DNA of 64,000 nt. Source: Parabacteroides chongii (GTDB lineage Bacteria; Bacteroidota; Bacteroidia; Bacteroidales; Tannerellaceae). The translations under genes were made by a program, and so were the position numbers. The notes beneath the pieces are model-generated. The model did no database searches. It saw nothing but the letters and a program-made list of their open reading frames with translations, and had not been told where the DNA came from. The stretch spans positions 3,318,501-3,382,500 of the forward strand of contig NZ_CP120849.1 of NCBI RefSeq assembly GCF_029581355.1, written 5' to 3'. Shown here piece after piece: positions 27,982 through 37,401 of the stretch (position 1 is the stretch's first letter; every line of letters starts with the position of its first letter).

Positions 27982-28887
27982 TTATTCTTCACTTCCTTTT
28001 CCCCATCTGAAACCGATGCAATCAAGCAAATGGATACGTTCGCTGCTGAGTTTGTTTCTTCTTTTCAGATAAGCCATTCTCATCCACCACGAGTATAGAG
28101 ATTCTTCTATCGGATCTTCGGATTTGACACGGGGGTATCTTTTTTTGCTTGCTGTGAATTCACAAAATTCGTGATATCTTTCGATCCATATTCTGTTGAC
28201 CCGCTCCGGAGAACGTCCGTTGTTGCCATAACTGCCGGTCCAGTCGAAGCCCAGATCATTCAATTTTTTGATCTGTCTGGAAGTCAGCGTGACGCTTGTG
28301 TCCGTCTGATTTTTGTAAGCCCTCATTTTGCTGCACCATTTGGCCAGTTTCGTTTCTTCCGGATCTTTAGTGTGGACAGGCCAGTGCCCCGTATTGTTAT
28401 AGAACTCCTTCACCAGATCGAAAGATTCCTTCCATGTCCTTCTCGATGTATATGAATCCCAGCGAAAGCCGATAGCATCCAACAATTTGATACGTTTTTT
28501 ATTTAGTTTGTATTTAGGCGTGTTTTTTCTGGTGATCCGTTGTGCCAGACACCAGTGGAAAAGCCTGAGTTCTTCCGGGTCTGTTGTTTTGTTGGAAGGC
28601 CATCGCTTTTCTCTTTCTATAAATTCCTTTACATTCTCGTAATTAGTCAACCACTGTTCTTCCTTTTTCTGAGTCTTCTCTACGTCGATCCTGTCGATTA
28701 ATTGGATCTGTTTTTCTGTAAGCTTTTCCGGAGTATGATTTCTGATAAATCTATATCTGATAATCCATTCAGCCAGATGTCTCTCTTTTTCATTTTTTGA
28801 TGTAAGCATAGGCCATCTGTTGTTCTTTTCGTAAAAAGCAACAACGGCATTCTGTTTGGTATTTCTTTTCTTCTTTCTCCTTTTCAT
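27982..28887 (-). CDS. Stand-alone protein of four helicase-associated (HA) domain repeats
   Basis: The 301-residue, very basic protein consists of four similar blocks of about 65-70 residues (roughly 14-70, 78-148, 155-222 and 235-297). Each has an aromatic start (W..Y..V.EF), a Trp/Tyr-Pro turn (RWP, HWP, RYP), an acidic EE or DPEE, a W.WC-like core, and ends LLDAIGFRW or similar. This is the helicase-associated domain found repeated at the C-terminus of some large bacterial helicases, where it probably binds nucleic acid. No helicase motor is present here or next to it. The N-terminus is a run of Lys/Arg. Function unknown. Confidence 0.72.
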   Translation of the reverse strand: MKRRKKKRNTKQNAVVAFYEKNNRWPMLTSKNEKERHLAEWIIRYRFIRNHTPEKLTEKQIQLIDRIDVEKTQKKEEQWLTNYENVKEFIEREKRWPSNKTTDPEELRLFHWCLAQRITRKNTPKYKLNKKRIKLLDAIGFRWDSYTSRRTWKESFDLVKEFYNNTGHWPVHTKDPEETKLAKWCSKMRAYKNQTDTSVTLTSRQIKKLNDLGFDWTGSYGNNGRSPERVNRIWIERYHEFCEFTASKKRYPRVKSEDPIEESLYSWWMRMAYLKRRNKLSSERIHLLDCIGFRWGKGSEE

Positions 28888-29264
28888 ATACTAGCGACTC
28901 TTGAACGACTTTATCCTCCTCAAAGATATTCAAATATTTGATTTCTAGTGATATCATTTAATATCATTTTGACAGAATGTTATTTTACCCCTGTTTTCTC
29001 TAGGTTTTATAGGAGATATTCACGTCTGTTTTCAAAATATCCGTTTCTCACGGGGGAAAATGAATACAAATGGTTTTTGTTTGATTGTTTGGGCTAACAT
29101 ATTGAGAGTGGTTAATGGAAATTCTCCATTTATTTTACAAAGTGAATGGCAAGCAAAGGTATCAGGTATTATATAGGTAAGCTTTATGGTACAAAATTCC
29201 CCAACTGTAAACTTTTTATCCGGAAGTTTACGGTTGGGGGATTGAATTTATCAGATATGATTGA
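28888..29264. other. 377-bp intergenic region
   Basis: AT-rich sequence between the HA-repeat gene and guaB (both minus strand). It contains the strong guaB hairpin at 29199-29239, and a short direct repeat of ATATCATTT near 28950. I found no gene and no clear TAnnTTTG promoter for the HA-repeat gene. Confidence 0.5.
29199..29239 (-). terminator. Hairpin after guaB
   Basis: CCCCAAC.GTAAACTT pairs with AAGTTTAC.GTTGGGG (one internal mismatch) around a 9-nt loop, about 25 bp after the guaB stop. The minus strand continues AATTTTG, a modest T-rich tail. Confidence 0.65.
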
Positions 29265-30758
29265 TTAATTCTGTTCTTTCAGGATTACATCATGTGCACC
29301 GCCTTCTACGATACTTGTTGAGGAAACCAATGTGATCTTAGCACTTCTCTGCAAAGCGGGGATTGTGATAGCACCACAACTGCACATAGTTGATTTGATC
29401 TTGCCTAACGTCAGATTCAGATTGTCTTTCATCTTACCGGCATAAGGAACGTAGCTGTCTACACCTTCTTCAAATTTCAGTGAAGCAGTTCCTCCCATAT
29501 CGTAACGTTGCCAGTTTTGGGCACGGTTTGAACCTTCCCCCCAGTATTCTTTTACGAAATTATTCCCGATACGCAGTTTCTTTGTAGGTGATTCGTCGAA
29601 ACGGGCAAAATAACGTCCCATCATCAAGAAGTCAGCACCCATTGCCAATGCCAGTACCATGTGATAATCGTGTACCAGACCACCGTCACTACAGATAGGA
29701 ATATAAATGCCTGTCTTTTCCTTGTATTCGTCGCGAGCTTGCGCAACATCGATCAGGGCTGTAGCCTGTCCGCGCCCGATACCTTTCTGTTCACGTGTAA
29801 TACAGATGGAGCCGCCGCCGATACCGACTTTGATAAAATCAGCTCCAGCTTCTACCAGATATAAAAATCCTTCTCTGTCTACCACGTTTCCGGCTCCGAC
29901 CTTTACTTTGTCGCCATATTCCTTCTTGATCCATTTCAGTGTTTCATATTGCCATTCGGAATAACCGTCTGAAGAGTCGATACACAATACATCCACACCG
30001 GCTTCAACCAGGGCAGGGACGCGTTCCGTATAGTCGCGGGTATTGATACCTGCACCAACCAGCAATTTCTTGTCAGCACCGGATATCTCGTTCGGGTTCT
30101 CGCGGTGGCTGTCATAATCCTTGCGGAATACGAAATATGCCAGGTTCTGGTCTTTGTCTATGATCGGAAGTGTATTCAGTTTATGATCCCAGATGATTTG
30201 GTTGGCTTCTTTCAGCGTGATACCGACTTCGCCGACGATCAGCTTGGAGAAAGGAGTCATAAATTCTTTTACTTTTGTGGAAGGATCGTCTTTTTCTGCA
30301 CGATAGTCGCGGCTGGTAACCAACCCCAGCAGTTTACCGTTAGGGGTTCCGTCGTCGGTGATACCGATTGTGGAATGTTCTGTCTTGTTCACCAGGTCGA
30401 TCACGTCGGCCAGTGTGTTTTCGGGTGTCAGATTGGAATCGCTGGTAACAAAACCTGCTTTGAATTTCTTTACTCTTCTAACCATTTCAGCCTGGCTTTC
30501 AATAGGCTGTGAACCGAAAATGAAGGAAAGACCACCGTTGCGGGCAAGTTCAATTGCCAGTTCCGGACCGGATACCGATTGCATGATTGCTGATACAAAC
30601 GGGATATTTAATTCGATAGATGACTTATCGCCAACGTTGTGTTTGACAAGCGAAGTTTTTAAAGATACGTTTGTTGGCACACATTGTTTTGTAGTCAGAC
30701 CGGGAATAAGAAGGTATTCACCGAAGGTTCTAGATACATCGTTTAAGTAAACTGCCAT
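29265..30758 (-). CDS. guaB: Inosine-5'-monophosphate dehydrogenase
   Basis: GuaB oxidises IMP to XMP, the committed step to GMP. I place the start at the ATG at 30758 ([20 protein letters not shown]), giving 497 residues; the open frame continues 25 codons upstream through AT-rich leader. The barrel is interrupted by a CBS pair (about 110-215, GLVTSRDYR and the second at TLPIIDKDQ). The active-site loop reads [15 protein letters not shown] with Cys319, and the flap has QRYDMGG, supplying the Arg-Tyr pair. The loop differs from the classical GPGSICTTR, placing it in a divergent IMPDH subfamily common in anaerobes; a GMP reductase is less likely. Confidence 0.88.
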   Translation of the reverse strand: MAVYLNDVSRTFGEYLLIPGLTTKQCVPTNVSLKTSLVKHNVGDKSSIELNIPFVSAIMQSVSGPELAIELARNGGLSFIFGSQPIESQAEMVRRVKKFKAGFVTSDSNLTPENTLADVIDLVNKTEHSTIGITDDGTPNGKLLGLVTSRDYRAEKDDPSTKVKEFMTPFSKLIVGEVGITLKEANQIIWDHKLNTLPIIDKDQNLAYFVFRKDYDSHRENPNEISGADKKLLVGAGINTRDYTERVPALVEAGVDVLCIDSSDGYSEWQYETLKWIKKEYGDKVKVGAGNVVDREGFLYLVEAGADFIKVGIGGGSICITREQKGIGRGQATALIDVAQARDEYKEKTGIYIPICSDGGLVHDYHMVLALAMGADFLMMGRYFARFDESPTKKLRIGNNFVKEYWGEGSNRAQNWQRYDMGGTASLKFEEGVDSYVPYAGKMKDNLNLTLGKIKSTMCSCGAITIPALQRSAKITLVSSTSIVEGGAHDVILKEQN

Positions 30759-30789
30759 ATGATTAATATTTACTGGATGAATTTTTGTG

Positions 30790-30797
30790 CAAAAGTA
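30790..30797 (-). promoter_or_regulatory. Bacteroidetes -7 element for guaB
   Basis: The minus strand reads TACTTTTG, matching TAnnTTTG, 31 bp upstream of the chosen guaB start, which supports that start over the upstream ATG at 30833. Confidence 0.6.
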
Positions 30798-30936
30798 CTG
30801 AATTCTGTTCAGATATGTTTTATATCTAACCATTTTTCATACGAATAAAAAAGGGTATTATAGAGTGAGGGGGGATGCCGGAACTTTTTCAATGGCTCAA
30901 ATGTTATATATGTGAATTAAAGAGGAGGAATATTTT

Positions 30937-31644
30937 ATGAAAATGGTAGTAGATAAGGCGAACTCTCGCGGATATGCAAACCACGGCTGGCTGAAAACAT
31001 ATCATACATTTAGTTTTGCCAATTATTACAACCCTAAAAGAGTACATTTCGGAAAGTTGCGTGTCTTGAATGATGATACGGTTGCACCGCGTGAAGGTTT
31101 CGATACACACCCGCATAAGAATATGGAAGTTATCTCTATACCGCTGAATGGTTATTTGCGGCACGGAGACAGTATACAAAATAGTGAAACGATCACTTCG
31201 GGAGATATACAGGTGATGAGTGCCGGTACGGGTATTTTCCACAGCGAGTTTAATGACAGTGCTGAACAGCAACTGGAGTTTCTGCAGATATGGATTTTCC
31301 CACGTGAAGAGAATACCAAGCCGAAGTACAACAATTACGATGTACGTCCTTTGTTGAAAAAGAATGAGTTATCTCTGATCCTTTCACCAGACGGTGAAAC
31401 ACCGGCGGCGATCAATCAGGATGCCTGGTTCTCGTTAGGGACATTGGATGCCGGACAGATCAAGGAGTATAAACTTCATAAAAAAGAGACAGGCGTGTAT
31501 CTTTTCGTTATCGAAGGAGAAGTGGAGGTGAATAACACCACCTTATCCAAGCGGGATGGTGCCGGCTTCTATGATACTGACAGTATTACGATAGAAGTTC
31601 TGAAAGATGCGAAAGTCTTATTGATGGAAGTCCCGATGAATTGA
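30937..31644 (+). CDS. Pirin family protein (YhhW-like)
   Basis: A 235-residue bicupin protein. The N-terminal cupin has the metal ligands His58, His60 (DTHPHKNMEV), His102 and Glu104 (FHSEFND), as in pirin and the E. coli quercetinase YhhW. The opening HGWLKTYHTFSFANYY is diagnostic. Natural substrates are not known; roles in redox or flavonoid oxidation are inferred for the family. Unusually for this phylum, an AGAGGAGGA sequence resembling a Shine-Dalgarno site lies just upstream of the ATG. A strong terminator follows. Confidence 0.93.
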   Translation: MKMVVDKANSRGYANHGWLKTYHTFSFANYYNPKRVHFGKLRVLNDDTVAPREGFDTHPHKNMEVISIPLNGYLRHGDSIQNSETITSGDIQVMSAGTGIFHSEFNDSAEQQLEFLQIWIFPREENTKPKYNNYDVRPLLKKNELSLILSPDGETPAAINQDAWFSLGTLDAGQIKEYKLHKKETGVYLFVIEGEVEVNNTTLSKRDGAGFYDTDSITIEVLKDAKVLLMEVPMN

Positions 31645-31674
31645 TTTTTTGGATCTTTTGGTTAATATGGATAT

Positions 31675-31714
31675 GAAGGAGGTATGTTGTAACGGCATAC
31701 CTCCTTCTATTTTT
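31675..31714. terminator. Terminator between the pirin and M64 peptidase genes
   Basis: GAAGGAGGTATG and CATACCTCCTTC form a perfect 12-bp stem with a 9-nt loop, followed by a run of T residues on the plus strand that reaches the stop codon of the convergent M64 gene. Confidence 0.85.
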
Positions 31715-33001
31715 TTAGTAGTCTCTGTCGGATAGAAAATCGATCATTCGAAGAATAGCACGGCTACAGGCCGGACAGAACGGGGCGTAATCGCGCATCA
31801 TGCAATGATCCATCGGTCGGTAAATTCCTTTGGATATGTAGCCGCCTCCTTCAAATACACCGGGCTTGTCTTTATACGTAGCGTTCAGGGGTGTTGGAAC
31901 AGGGGTATTGGTGGGTAACAAATCTTTCCACTTGCTGTCAAAATCGACCAGTGTGGTGATATTGGGTTCCCAGGGCTCGTATTCCAGATTGTAGAAATCC
32001 TGATAGGCTACTTCGGAAGAGAAATACTCGTCTGCCAGTCCGGCGAAACTATGTCCGAACTCATGGACGAAAACATGCTGCGTTTTTTCGTTATCAGCTG
32101 TTCCCATTGCATAGAAATTATACATGCCGCCTCCGCCGTATGTGTCCGTATTGACTAGCAGGAATATAGCATCGCAGGGAACATTCCATACGGCATCGCG
32201 GATGGATTTCATATCCGGTGTCGTTAGATAGCGGTCGACTCCGAATGTGTAATATCCGGAATTCAAAGCCGTGTTCTTGTAAATACCTTTGCCGGAAATA
32301 TCGGTTCCTTTATCTTCTGAAATGAGATTTACAGCCCATACATTAAAGTCTTCCCGGCGTGTAGTATAGGGTGGTGTCTGAAATAATGTTTCAGTGAACT
32401 TCTTTGCATCGGCTACAAATTTTTCCTGATCGTCTGCGGTGTAACCTTCAGCAATGAAGACCAAGTCGACCTTTTCTTTAGAATCTCCTTTATATTGGAT
32501 TTGAGTCACTTTATTGTCTTTCAGTTTACCTCGGTCGATAAAAATACTGGTCGGGTCGATATCCATTTTTAACAGGGAATGAAATTGCATATCCGCTTTG
32601 TCGCGTGCTGTGATTTCGACAACGACTGTTGTTTTCGGATAGGGCACTGAGATACTGTTTGTCCATGATTGAGTTTCCGTTTTAGCTTGTTCTGTGCTAC
32701 GCCATTCTTCAAAAAGTGTGTTGAAGCCGCGCGAATAGATCAATTCGTTATTTGATTTGTCATATATATTGACATAATACCCTCCGTAATTGAATTTGTC
32801 GATCAAATTTTTCACGGGACCTCCCCATACAGGTTCTTCCCGCAGTTGCTGTATGGCTGCTGCCTGGAACTGTGTATTTCCGCTTAATGCGAAATCTATC
32901 CGCAGGCTTTTGATGGTGAAGTATTTGTCGAACTCATTTTGTGCCAGGCATGTAAGGCTACAAAAACAGGCGATTAGAAGCAGGGAAATTTGTGTTCTCA
33001 T
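31715..33001 (-). CDS. Secreted M64 family metallopeptidase (IgA-peptidase type)
   Basis: The 428-residue protein has a signal peptide (MRTQISLLLIACFCSLTCLAQ), an N-terminal beta-rich domain (about 25-165), then the peptidase domain. The zinc motif HEFGH is at 313-317, followed by SFAGLADEY, giving the HEXXHxxxGxxDE pattern. The C-terminus carries CMMRDYAPFCPACSRAI, with a Cys pattern typical of the family. Clostridial M64 proteins cleave IgA; the substrate of Bacteroidales members is unknown. A -7 element lies 35 bp upstream, followed further upstream by a GC-rich perfect hairpin. Confidence 0.88.
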   Translation of the reverse strand: MRTQISLLLIACFCSLTCLAQNEFDKYFTIKSLRIDFALSGNTQFQAAAIQQLREEPVWGGPVKNLIDKFNYGGYYVNIYDKSNNELIYSRGFNTLFEEWRSTEQAKTETQSWTNSISVPYPKTTVVVEITARDKADMQFHSLLKMDIDPTSIFIDRGKLKDNKVTQIQYKGDSKEKVDLVFIAEGYTADDQEKFVADAKKFTETLFQTPPYTTRREDFNVWAVNLISEDKGTDISGKGIYKNTALNSGYYTFGVDRYLTTPDMKSIRDAVWNVPCDAIFLLVNTDTYGGGGMYNFYAMGTADNEKTQHVFVHEFGHSFAGLADEYFSSEVAYQDFYNLEYEPWEPNITTLVDFDSKWKDLLPTNTPVPTPLNATYKDKPGVFEGGGYISKGIYRPMDHCMMRDYAPFCPACSRAILRMIDFLSDRDY

Positions 33002-33036
33002 ATTTTTAGTGTTTTATCAGGTGTGATTTGTACGCA

Positions 33037-33044
33037 CAAATATA
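33037..33044 (-). promoter_or_regulatory. Bacteroidetes -7 element for the M64 peptidase gene
   Basis: The minus strand reads TATATTTG, matching TAnnTTTG, 35 bp upstream of the start. The -33 position would fall inside the inverted repeat at 33055-33083. Confidence 0.55.
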
Positions 33045-33054
33045 GTATAAAAAA

Positions 33055-33083
33055 TTAATCCCGGGAAGGACTCCCGGGATTAA
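33055..33083. repeat. Perfect 12-bp GC-rich inverted repeat upstream of the M64 gene
   Basis: TTAATCCCGGGA and TCCCGGGATTAA flank a 5-nt loop, with an A-run on its left side that would read as T residues after the hairpin on the minus strand. It therefore looks like an intrinsic terminator, possibly for the HTCS transcript, but it sits about 200 bp past that gene and overlaps the expected -33 region of the M64 promoter. Confidence 0.75.
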
Positions 33084-33279
33084 CCCTCTTCTCTTAGTTA
33101 TGATGGAACTTTGCACCATCTCACGGCGTATCCCTTATCGCCCTCCTTTTGACTAAATTATTACCTATTATTTATAACACTACATGATTCTGTAGCAAAG
33201 TTCGCTTATTCGTTTACCCTTGCCAAACTTATCTGATGGATAATATCTATGAGGCGATAGACTGTATTTATAGGAAGAA

Positions 33280-36200
33280 TTATTCTTTCATAAATTCTGA
33301 CGGGGTTTTCCCATACTGCTTTTGGAAACAGGTTGAGAAATAAGCCGGCGAAGAAAAACCGGTCTGGAATGCTATTTCGTTGATGCGGCTTTCTCCTTTT
33401 TCCATAAGCTGGACCGCTTTTTTTAATCGGGTTACTTTGATAAAGTCGACCGGGGACAGGCCCGATAGCCCTTTTACTTTCCGGTACAGGCTGGATGTAC
33501 TCATTCCCATTTCCGTGGCCAGCATTTCTACACCCATCGCTTCGTTGGTGATATGTTCTTCCAGATAATTGCTGAGTTTACGGAGGAAAAGATCATCAAC
33601 TGTGGAGACAGCCAATGTGGTTGCCGGAGTTGCCGGAGTTTCTTTATATGTTTTGGTCAGCATTTCCCGGCTTTTCAGCAAGTTGGCGACCTGGGCAACC
33701 AGCAATTCTATCGAGAAAGGCTTTTCCATATAGGCATCAGCCCCGTTATTCAACCCTTTTAACCGGGATTGCAGATTATGCTGGGCAGTCAGCAGAATGA
33801 AGGGAATATGGCTGTAGTCGATATCGTTCTTGACTCTGTTGCATAGTTCAAAACCATCCATAACAGGCATCATGACATCACTGATGATCAGGTTGACCGT
33901 ATGATCTTTTAAAAGAGTAACAGCCTCTTTTCCGTTGGCTGCTTCCCAGACCCGGTATGTTTCTGCCAGCTCTTTCGCAATGAACCGGCGCATATCTTCC
34001 TGGTCTTCTACGATCAGGACTGCCGGTTTTGCTGTATCTCTATCGTCGTCATTATCAACGACAGTATTTTCCGTATTCTTTTCGGATGATAATAAATAAC
34101 AGTCTTCCTGCTTTTTGGGTAAGGTAAGTGTGAACCGGTTCATTCTTTCCGGAGTCTGAGTATAGGTAAGTGAACCATTGTGGAATTCGGCCAACGAACG
34201 GGCGAGAGAAAGACCGATACCGCTTCCCTGTTGGTGTTCTGTTTCTTTCAAGCGGTAGAAAGGAGTGAAGATATTTTCTTTTTCAGTGGCAGGTATAAGC
34301 ATGCCGTCATTGGTTACGGAAATGATAAATTCGTTCTTGTCCTCCTGTATCTGTAATTGCAGAGCGAGATACTTGTCTGAATATTTTATGGCATTGGTCA
34401 GCAGGTTATTCATTATCTTGGAGAAAGCCTCCCGATCGATAAAGGCGGAAAATGTTTCATCGGAAATGTCGCAGGCAAATGTTTTATCCTCATGCTCCAT
34501 AACAGGGAGGAAAGGTTGTAGGATTGTATGAAGCCAAAGGGGGATGTCCGTATTTACGTAATTCAGTTTGAATCCACGGCTTTCCGTTTTCCGGAAATCG
34601 AGTAACTGGTTGCTCAGATTCAATAACTGTTGCGTATTTTTTTCTATGATTTGCAGATTCTCCCTGGTCGACGGGTTGCCATCGTTCGATTTGATGATCT
34701 TTTCCAATGGGGCTTTGATGAGGGTTAGCGGTGTCCGTATTTCATGCGTGATAAAAGTAAAGAACTGAATTTTTGCATCGTATAGTTCTTTTTCTTTTTT
34801 ACTTTCGAACAAATCCTGGTTTATACGGTGTTTCTCTTCCAGTTTTGTTTTCTTGTAATTATAAAAGAGGACGATGCAGATAACAATAATCAGGGCGTAG
34901 ACTAGAAAAGCCCAACCGGTAGCCCAGAAAGGCGGGGTGATGATGATCCGTAACGATTGTTCGTTATCCTGCCATATGCCACTGCTGTTGGTCGATTTCA
35001 CTTTGAAAGTGTATTTTCCGGGAGAGAGATTGGCAAATGTGACGTTTTTATTCTGATTCATATAGATCCAGTCTTTATCGACACCTTCCAGTTTGTAGGC
35101 ATAGCGGATTGCATCCGGTGAAGTATAGCTGAGGGCTATATACGACAGAGTAAAAGTAGAAGCATCGTAAGGTAATTTTAAAACTTTCCTGTCTTCGATA
35201 GAAGAGGAGGTGAGGTTATGCTTGTTTGCTTCATTATCAGGAAGGTCGATTCCGGTGATATACATAGGAGGGGTGAATATATCTTCTTTGAACCGGGACG
35301 GATTGAATGACAGCATCCCGTTAATGGTCCCCATATAAATTGTTCTGTCGGGGGCCTGGTAGGAAGAACTGTAGTTGAACTGTGTCTCATGCAGCCCGTC
35401 CTTATAGGTGAAGATTTGCATCCCGTAAGTTTCCGGATTGAACTTTACCAGTCCGTTCGCTGTGGATAACCAAAAATTATGAGAATCGTCTTCAACGATC
35501 CGGTAAATGATGTTACTGGGTAATCCGTCTTCGGCTGTGATCCGGTTGAACGATTTGGTCTCCCGGTTGAACAGGGATAATCCATTAACGGTAGTGATCC
35601 ATATCCTGCCTTTTGAATCTTCAAAAACGGATGTCGTGTTATTGCTGCCGATGCTCTGTGGTTTGTTGATATCGGTGTTGTACTGCTCTGTTTTATTCTT
35701 TTCACGCAGGTAATGATAAATACCGTTGGAGGTAGCAGCCCATATATCTCCGCGACTGTCTTCAAATATCTGTCTGGTCAGGGTGTAGATAGTATTCCAT
35801 TGTGTAAAACTTTCTTTCTGCCTGTCGTAAGACAATATCCCGCTGCCGGTTCCTATCAGAAATTCGTCATTCTTTGTTTTGCAGAAGCAAAGAACGAAAT
35901 TGTTATTCAGGGTATTATTTGTGTTTTCGCGTGAATAATGTTTGATGATCCTGCCGGTCGGGATATCTAGTACGTCGATCCCTTTATTGAATGTACCTAC
36001 CCATAATTGATTACCGTCGGCCAGCAGTCCATGGATATTGGTGGCTGACAGGAGATGATTCGGATTGTTGTATGAATAATTTGTTATTTGTCCGTTTTGA
36101 GGATTGTAACAGTTGATGCCGTTATCTTCTGTCCCCAGCCATAGATTGCCATATTGGTCCGGTACGATTTCACGGATTGCGTTTCCGGGTAACTGGGGAT

Positions 36201-37221
36201 GTGTCTTTCCTCCGATGAAATAGTTGAACCGATTATATTCTTTCGGCAGGTAACTGATGCCTCCAAAGAAAGAACCAGCCCACATGCCTCCTTCACGGTC
36301 ACGGGTCAGTGAATAAACGGCATTGTCAGCGATGGCATATTCGTTTGTTAAGGATTTTCGCAGGTTAGTTACCGTCTGATCCAGTATATTATAAATGTAG
36401 ATGCCTGATTCGGATGCGATCCAATAAGTCATTGTACTGAATGGGGTGATGGCACGTACCTGTATTTCCGGAATGATGTTTATCACACTCCGGTCCTGGT
36501 ATTTATACAGCAGTAGTCCGGCCTGGTTGGTTCCTGCCAGAATACCTAAGTCTGGAATCTGGCAGATAGCCTGTATGATGGTCTGATTGTCGATCTGTTC
36601 TTCATTCAGAAGAGGGTGTTTCTGAAAATTGTCAGTTTCGGATTTGTATGTATACAAGGATTGACGGTCAGAGAACAGAGGATTTCCGTCTTCTGTCAAA
36701 GATATGAGAGCCGGGTAGAAATTGTTTTCTGCCGGATAGGTGTGGAAAGTAGTGTCCGATGGGTTGTACCGGACAATCCGGTTATAACCGATGAACCAGA
36801 GATGATGATCTTTGTCTTCCGTTACAGCGGAAAACGATTCCGGTACGTTCTGTCTGGGAGACAGCCGAAACGGTTGAAAGGTGTCTGTCTTGTAATCGTA
36901 ATAACAGGTACCTCCGGCAGTAAATACCCAGATTTTTCCGTCCGAACTTTCAAAAAGATTCCCGATATGATCATTCGGCAGGCTGTTCGGATGAGAAGAA
37001 TTATGTCTGTATATTTTAAATGTATGTCCGTCGAAACGGTTCAGCCCGTCTTCCGTACCAAACCACATGAATCCCCGCTGGTCTTGTAGTGAGCAATATA
37101 CCGTATTATGCGATAATCCGTGCTTATTGTTGTAATGCCTGAAATGTGAGTTTTCAGAAACTCCCGGCAGACATATAAACAATAGCATTATATAGACGAT
37201 TAGCAACGGTATTCTCTTCAT
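33280..37221 (-). CDS. Hybrid two-component system regulator (HTCS)
   Basis: The 1313-residue protein joins a whole two-component pathway in one chain. After a signal sequence the periplasmic sensor has two seven-bladed propellers of Reg_prop repeats (about 25-650, with motifs such as WFGTEDGLNRF, LWLGTEDNGINCY and GRIWITTVNGLSLF) and a Y_Y_Y domain (about 680-760, YKLEGVDKDWIYM). One membrane helix follows (about 767-790), then HisKA with His826 in FITHEIRTPL, HATPase (GSGIGLSLARSLAEF), a receiver with Asp1115 in ISDVMMP, and an AraC-type HTH (about 1205-1313). HTCS proteins sense released oligosaccharides and activate adjacent glycan-use genes; the divergent GH2 gene is the obvious target. 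All phosphorelay residues are intact. Confidence 0.96.
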   Translation of the reverse strand: MKRIPLLIVYIMLLFICLPGVSENSHFRHYNNKHGLSHNTVYCSLQDQRGFMWFGTEDGLNRFDGHTFKIYRHNSSHPNSLPNDHIGNLFESSDGKIWVFTAGGTCYYDYKTDTFQPFRLSPRQNVPESFSAVTEDKDHHLWFIGYNRIVRYNPSDTTFHTYPAENNFYPALISLTEDGNPLFSDRQSLYTYKSETDNFQKHPLLNEEQIDNQTIIQAICQIPDLGILAGTNQAGLLLYKYQDRSVINIIPEIQVRAITPFSTMTYWIASESGIYIYNILDQTVTNLRKSLTNEYAIADNAVYSLTRDREGGMWAGSFFGGISYLPKEYNRFNYFIGGKTHPQLPGNAIREIVPDQYGNLWLGTEDNGINCYNPQNGQITNYSYNNPNHLLSATNIHGLLADGNQLWVGTFNKGIDVLDIPTGRIIKHYSRENTNNTLNNNFVLCFCKTKNDEFLIGTGSGILSYDRQKESFTQWNTIYTLTRQIFEDSRGDIWAATSNGIYHYLREKNKTEQYNTDINKPQSIGSNNTTSVFEDSKGRIWITTVNGLSLFNRETKSFNRITAEDGLPSNIIYRIVEDDSHNFWLSTANGLVKFNPETYGMQIFTYKDGLHETQFNYSSSYQAPDRTIYMGTINGMLSFNPSRFKEDIFTPPMYITGIDLPDNEANKHNLTSSSIEDRKVLKLPYDASTFTLSYIALSYTSPDAIRYAYKLEGVDKDWIYMNQNKNVTFANLSPGKYTFKVKSTNSSGIWQDNEQSLRIIITPPFWATGWAFLVYALIIVICIVLFYNYKKTKLEEKHRINQDLFESKKEKELYDAKIQFFTFITHEIRTPLTLIKAPLEKIIKSNDGNPSTRENLQIIEKNTQQLLNLSNQLLDFRKTESRGFKLNYVNTDIPLWLHTILQPFLPVMEHEDKTFACDISDETFSAFIDREAFSKIMNNLLTNAIKYSDKYLALQLQIQEDKNEFIISVTNDGMLIPATEKENIFTPFYRLKETEHQQGSGIGLSLARSLAEFHNGSLTYTQTPERMNRFTLTLPKKQEDCYLLSSEKNTENTVVDNDDDRDTAKPAVLIVEDQEDMRRFIAKELAETYRVWEAANGKEAVTLLKDHTVNLIISDVMMPVMDGFELCNRVKNDIDYSHIPFILLTAQHNLQSRLKGLNNGADAYMEKPFSIELLVAQVANLLKSREMLTKTYKETPATPATTLAVSTVDDLFLRKLSNYLEEHITNEAMGVEMLATEMGMSTSSLYRKVKGLSGLSPVDFIKVTRLKKAVQLMEKGESRINEIAFQTGFSSPAYFSTCFQKQYGKTPSEFMKE

Positions 37222-37249
37222 ATCAAATCATGATAGTGTTTCTCGAAGG

Positions 37250-37257
37250 CAAAGCTA
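37250..37257 (-). promoter_or_regulatory. Bacteroidetes -7 element for the HTCS gene
   Basis: The minus strand reads TAGCTTTG, matching TAnnTTTG, 29 bp upstream of the HTCS start. Confidence 0.5.
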
Positions 37258-37401
37258 ATAAATAAAAAAAAACAATGATCATTTTGAATGATTATTGAAA
37301 GCTTATGCAGGAAAATTGAAAGTCCTTCTGCTTGAAAAAGCGTTCCTTTGTGTCAATAAAAACTACATGCCATGAAAAGGCGTACTTTAATATTTAAGAA
37401 C

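Noticed and set aside
30918..30935. Evidence for general Shine-Dalgarno use from the pirin gene
   Set aside because: AGAGGAGGA before pirin is an isolated case; most starts here lack such a site, as expected for the phylum.
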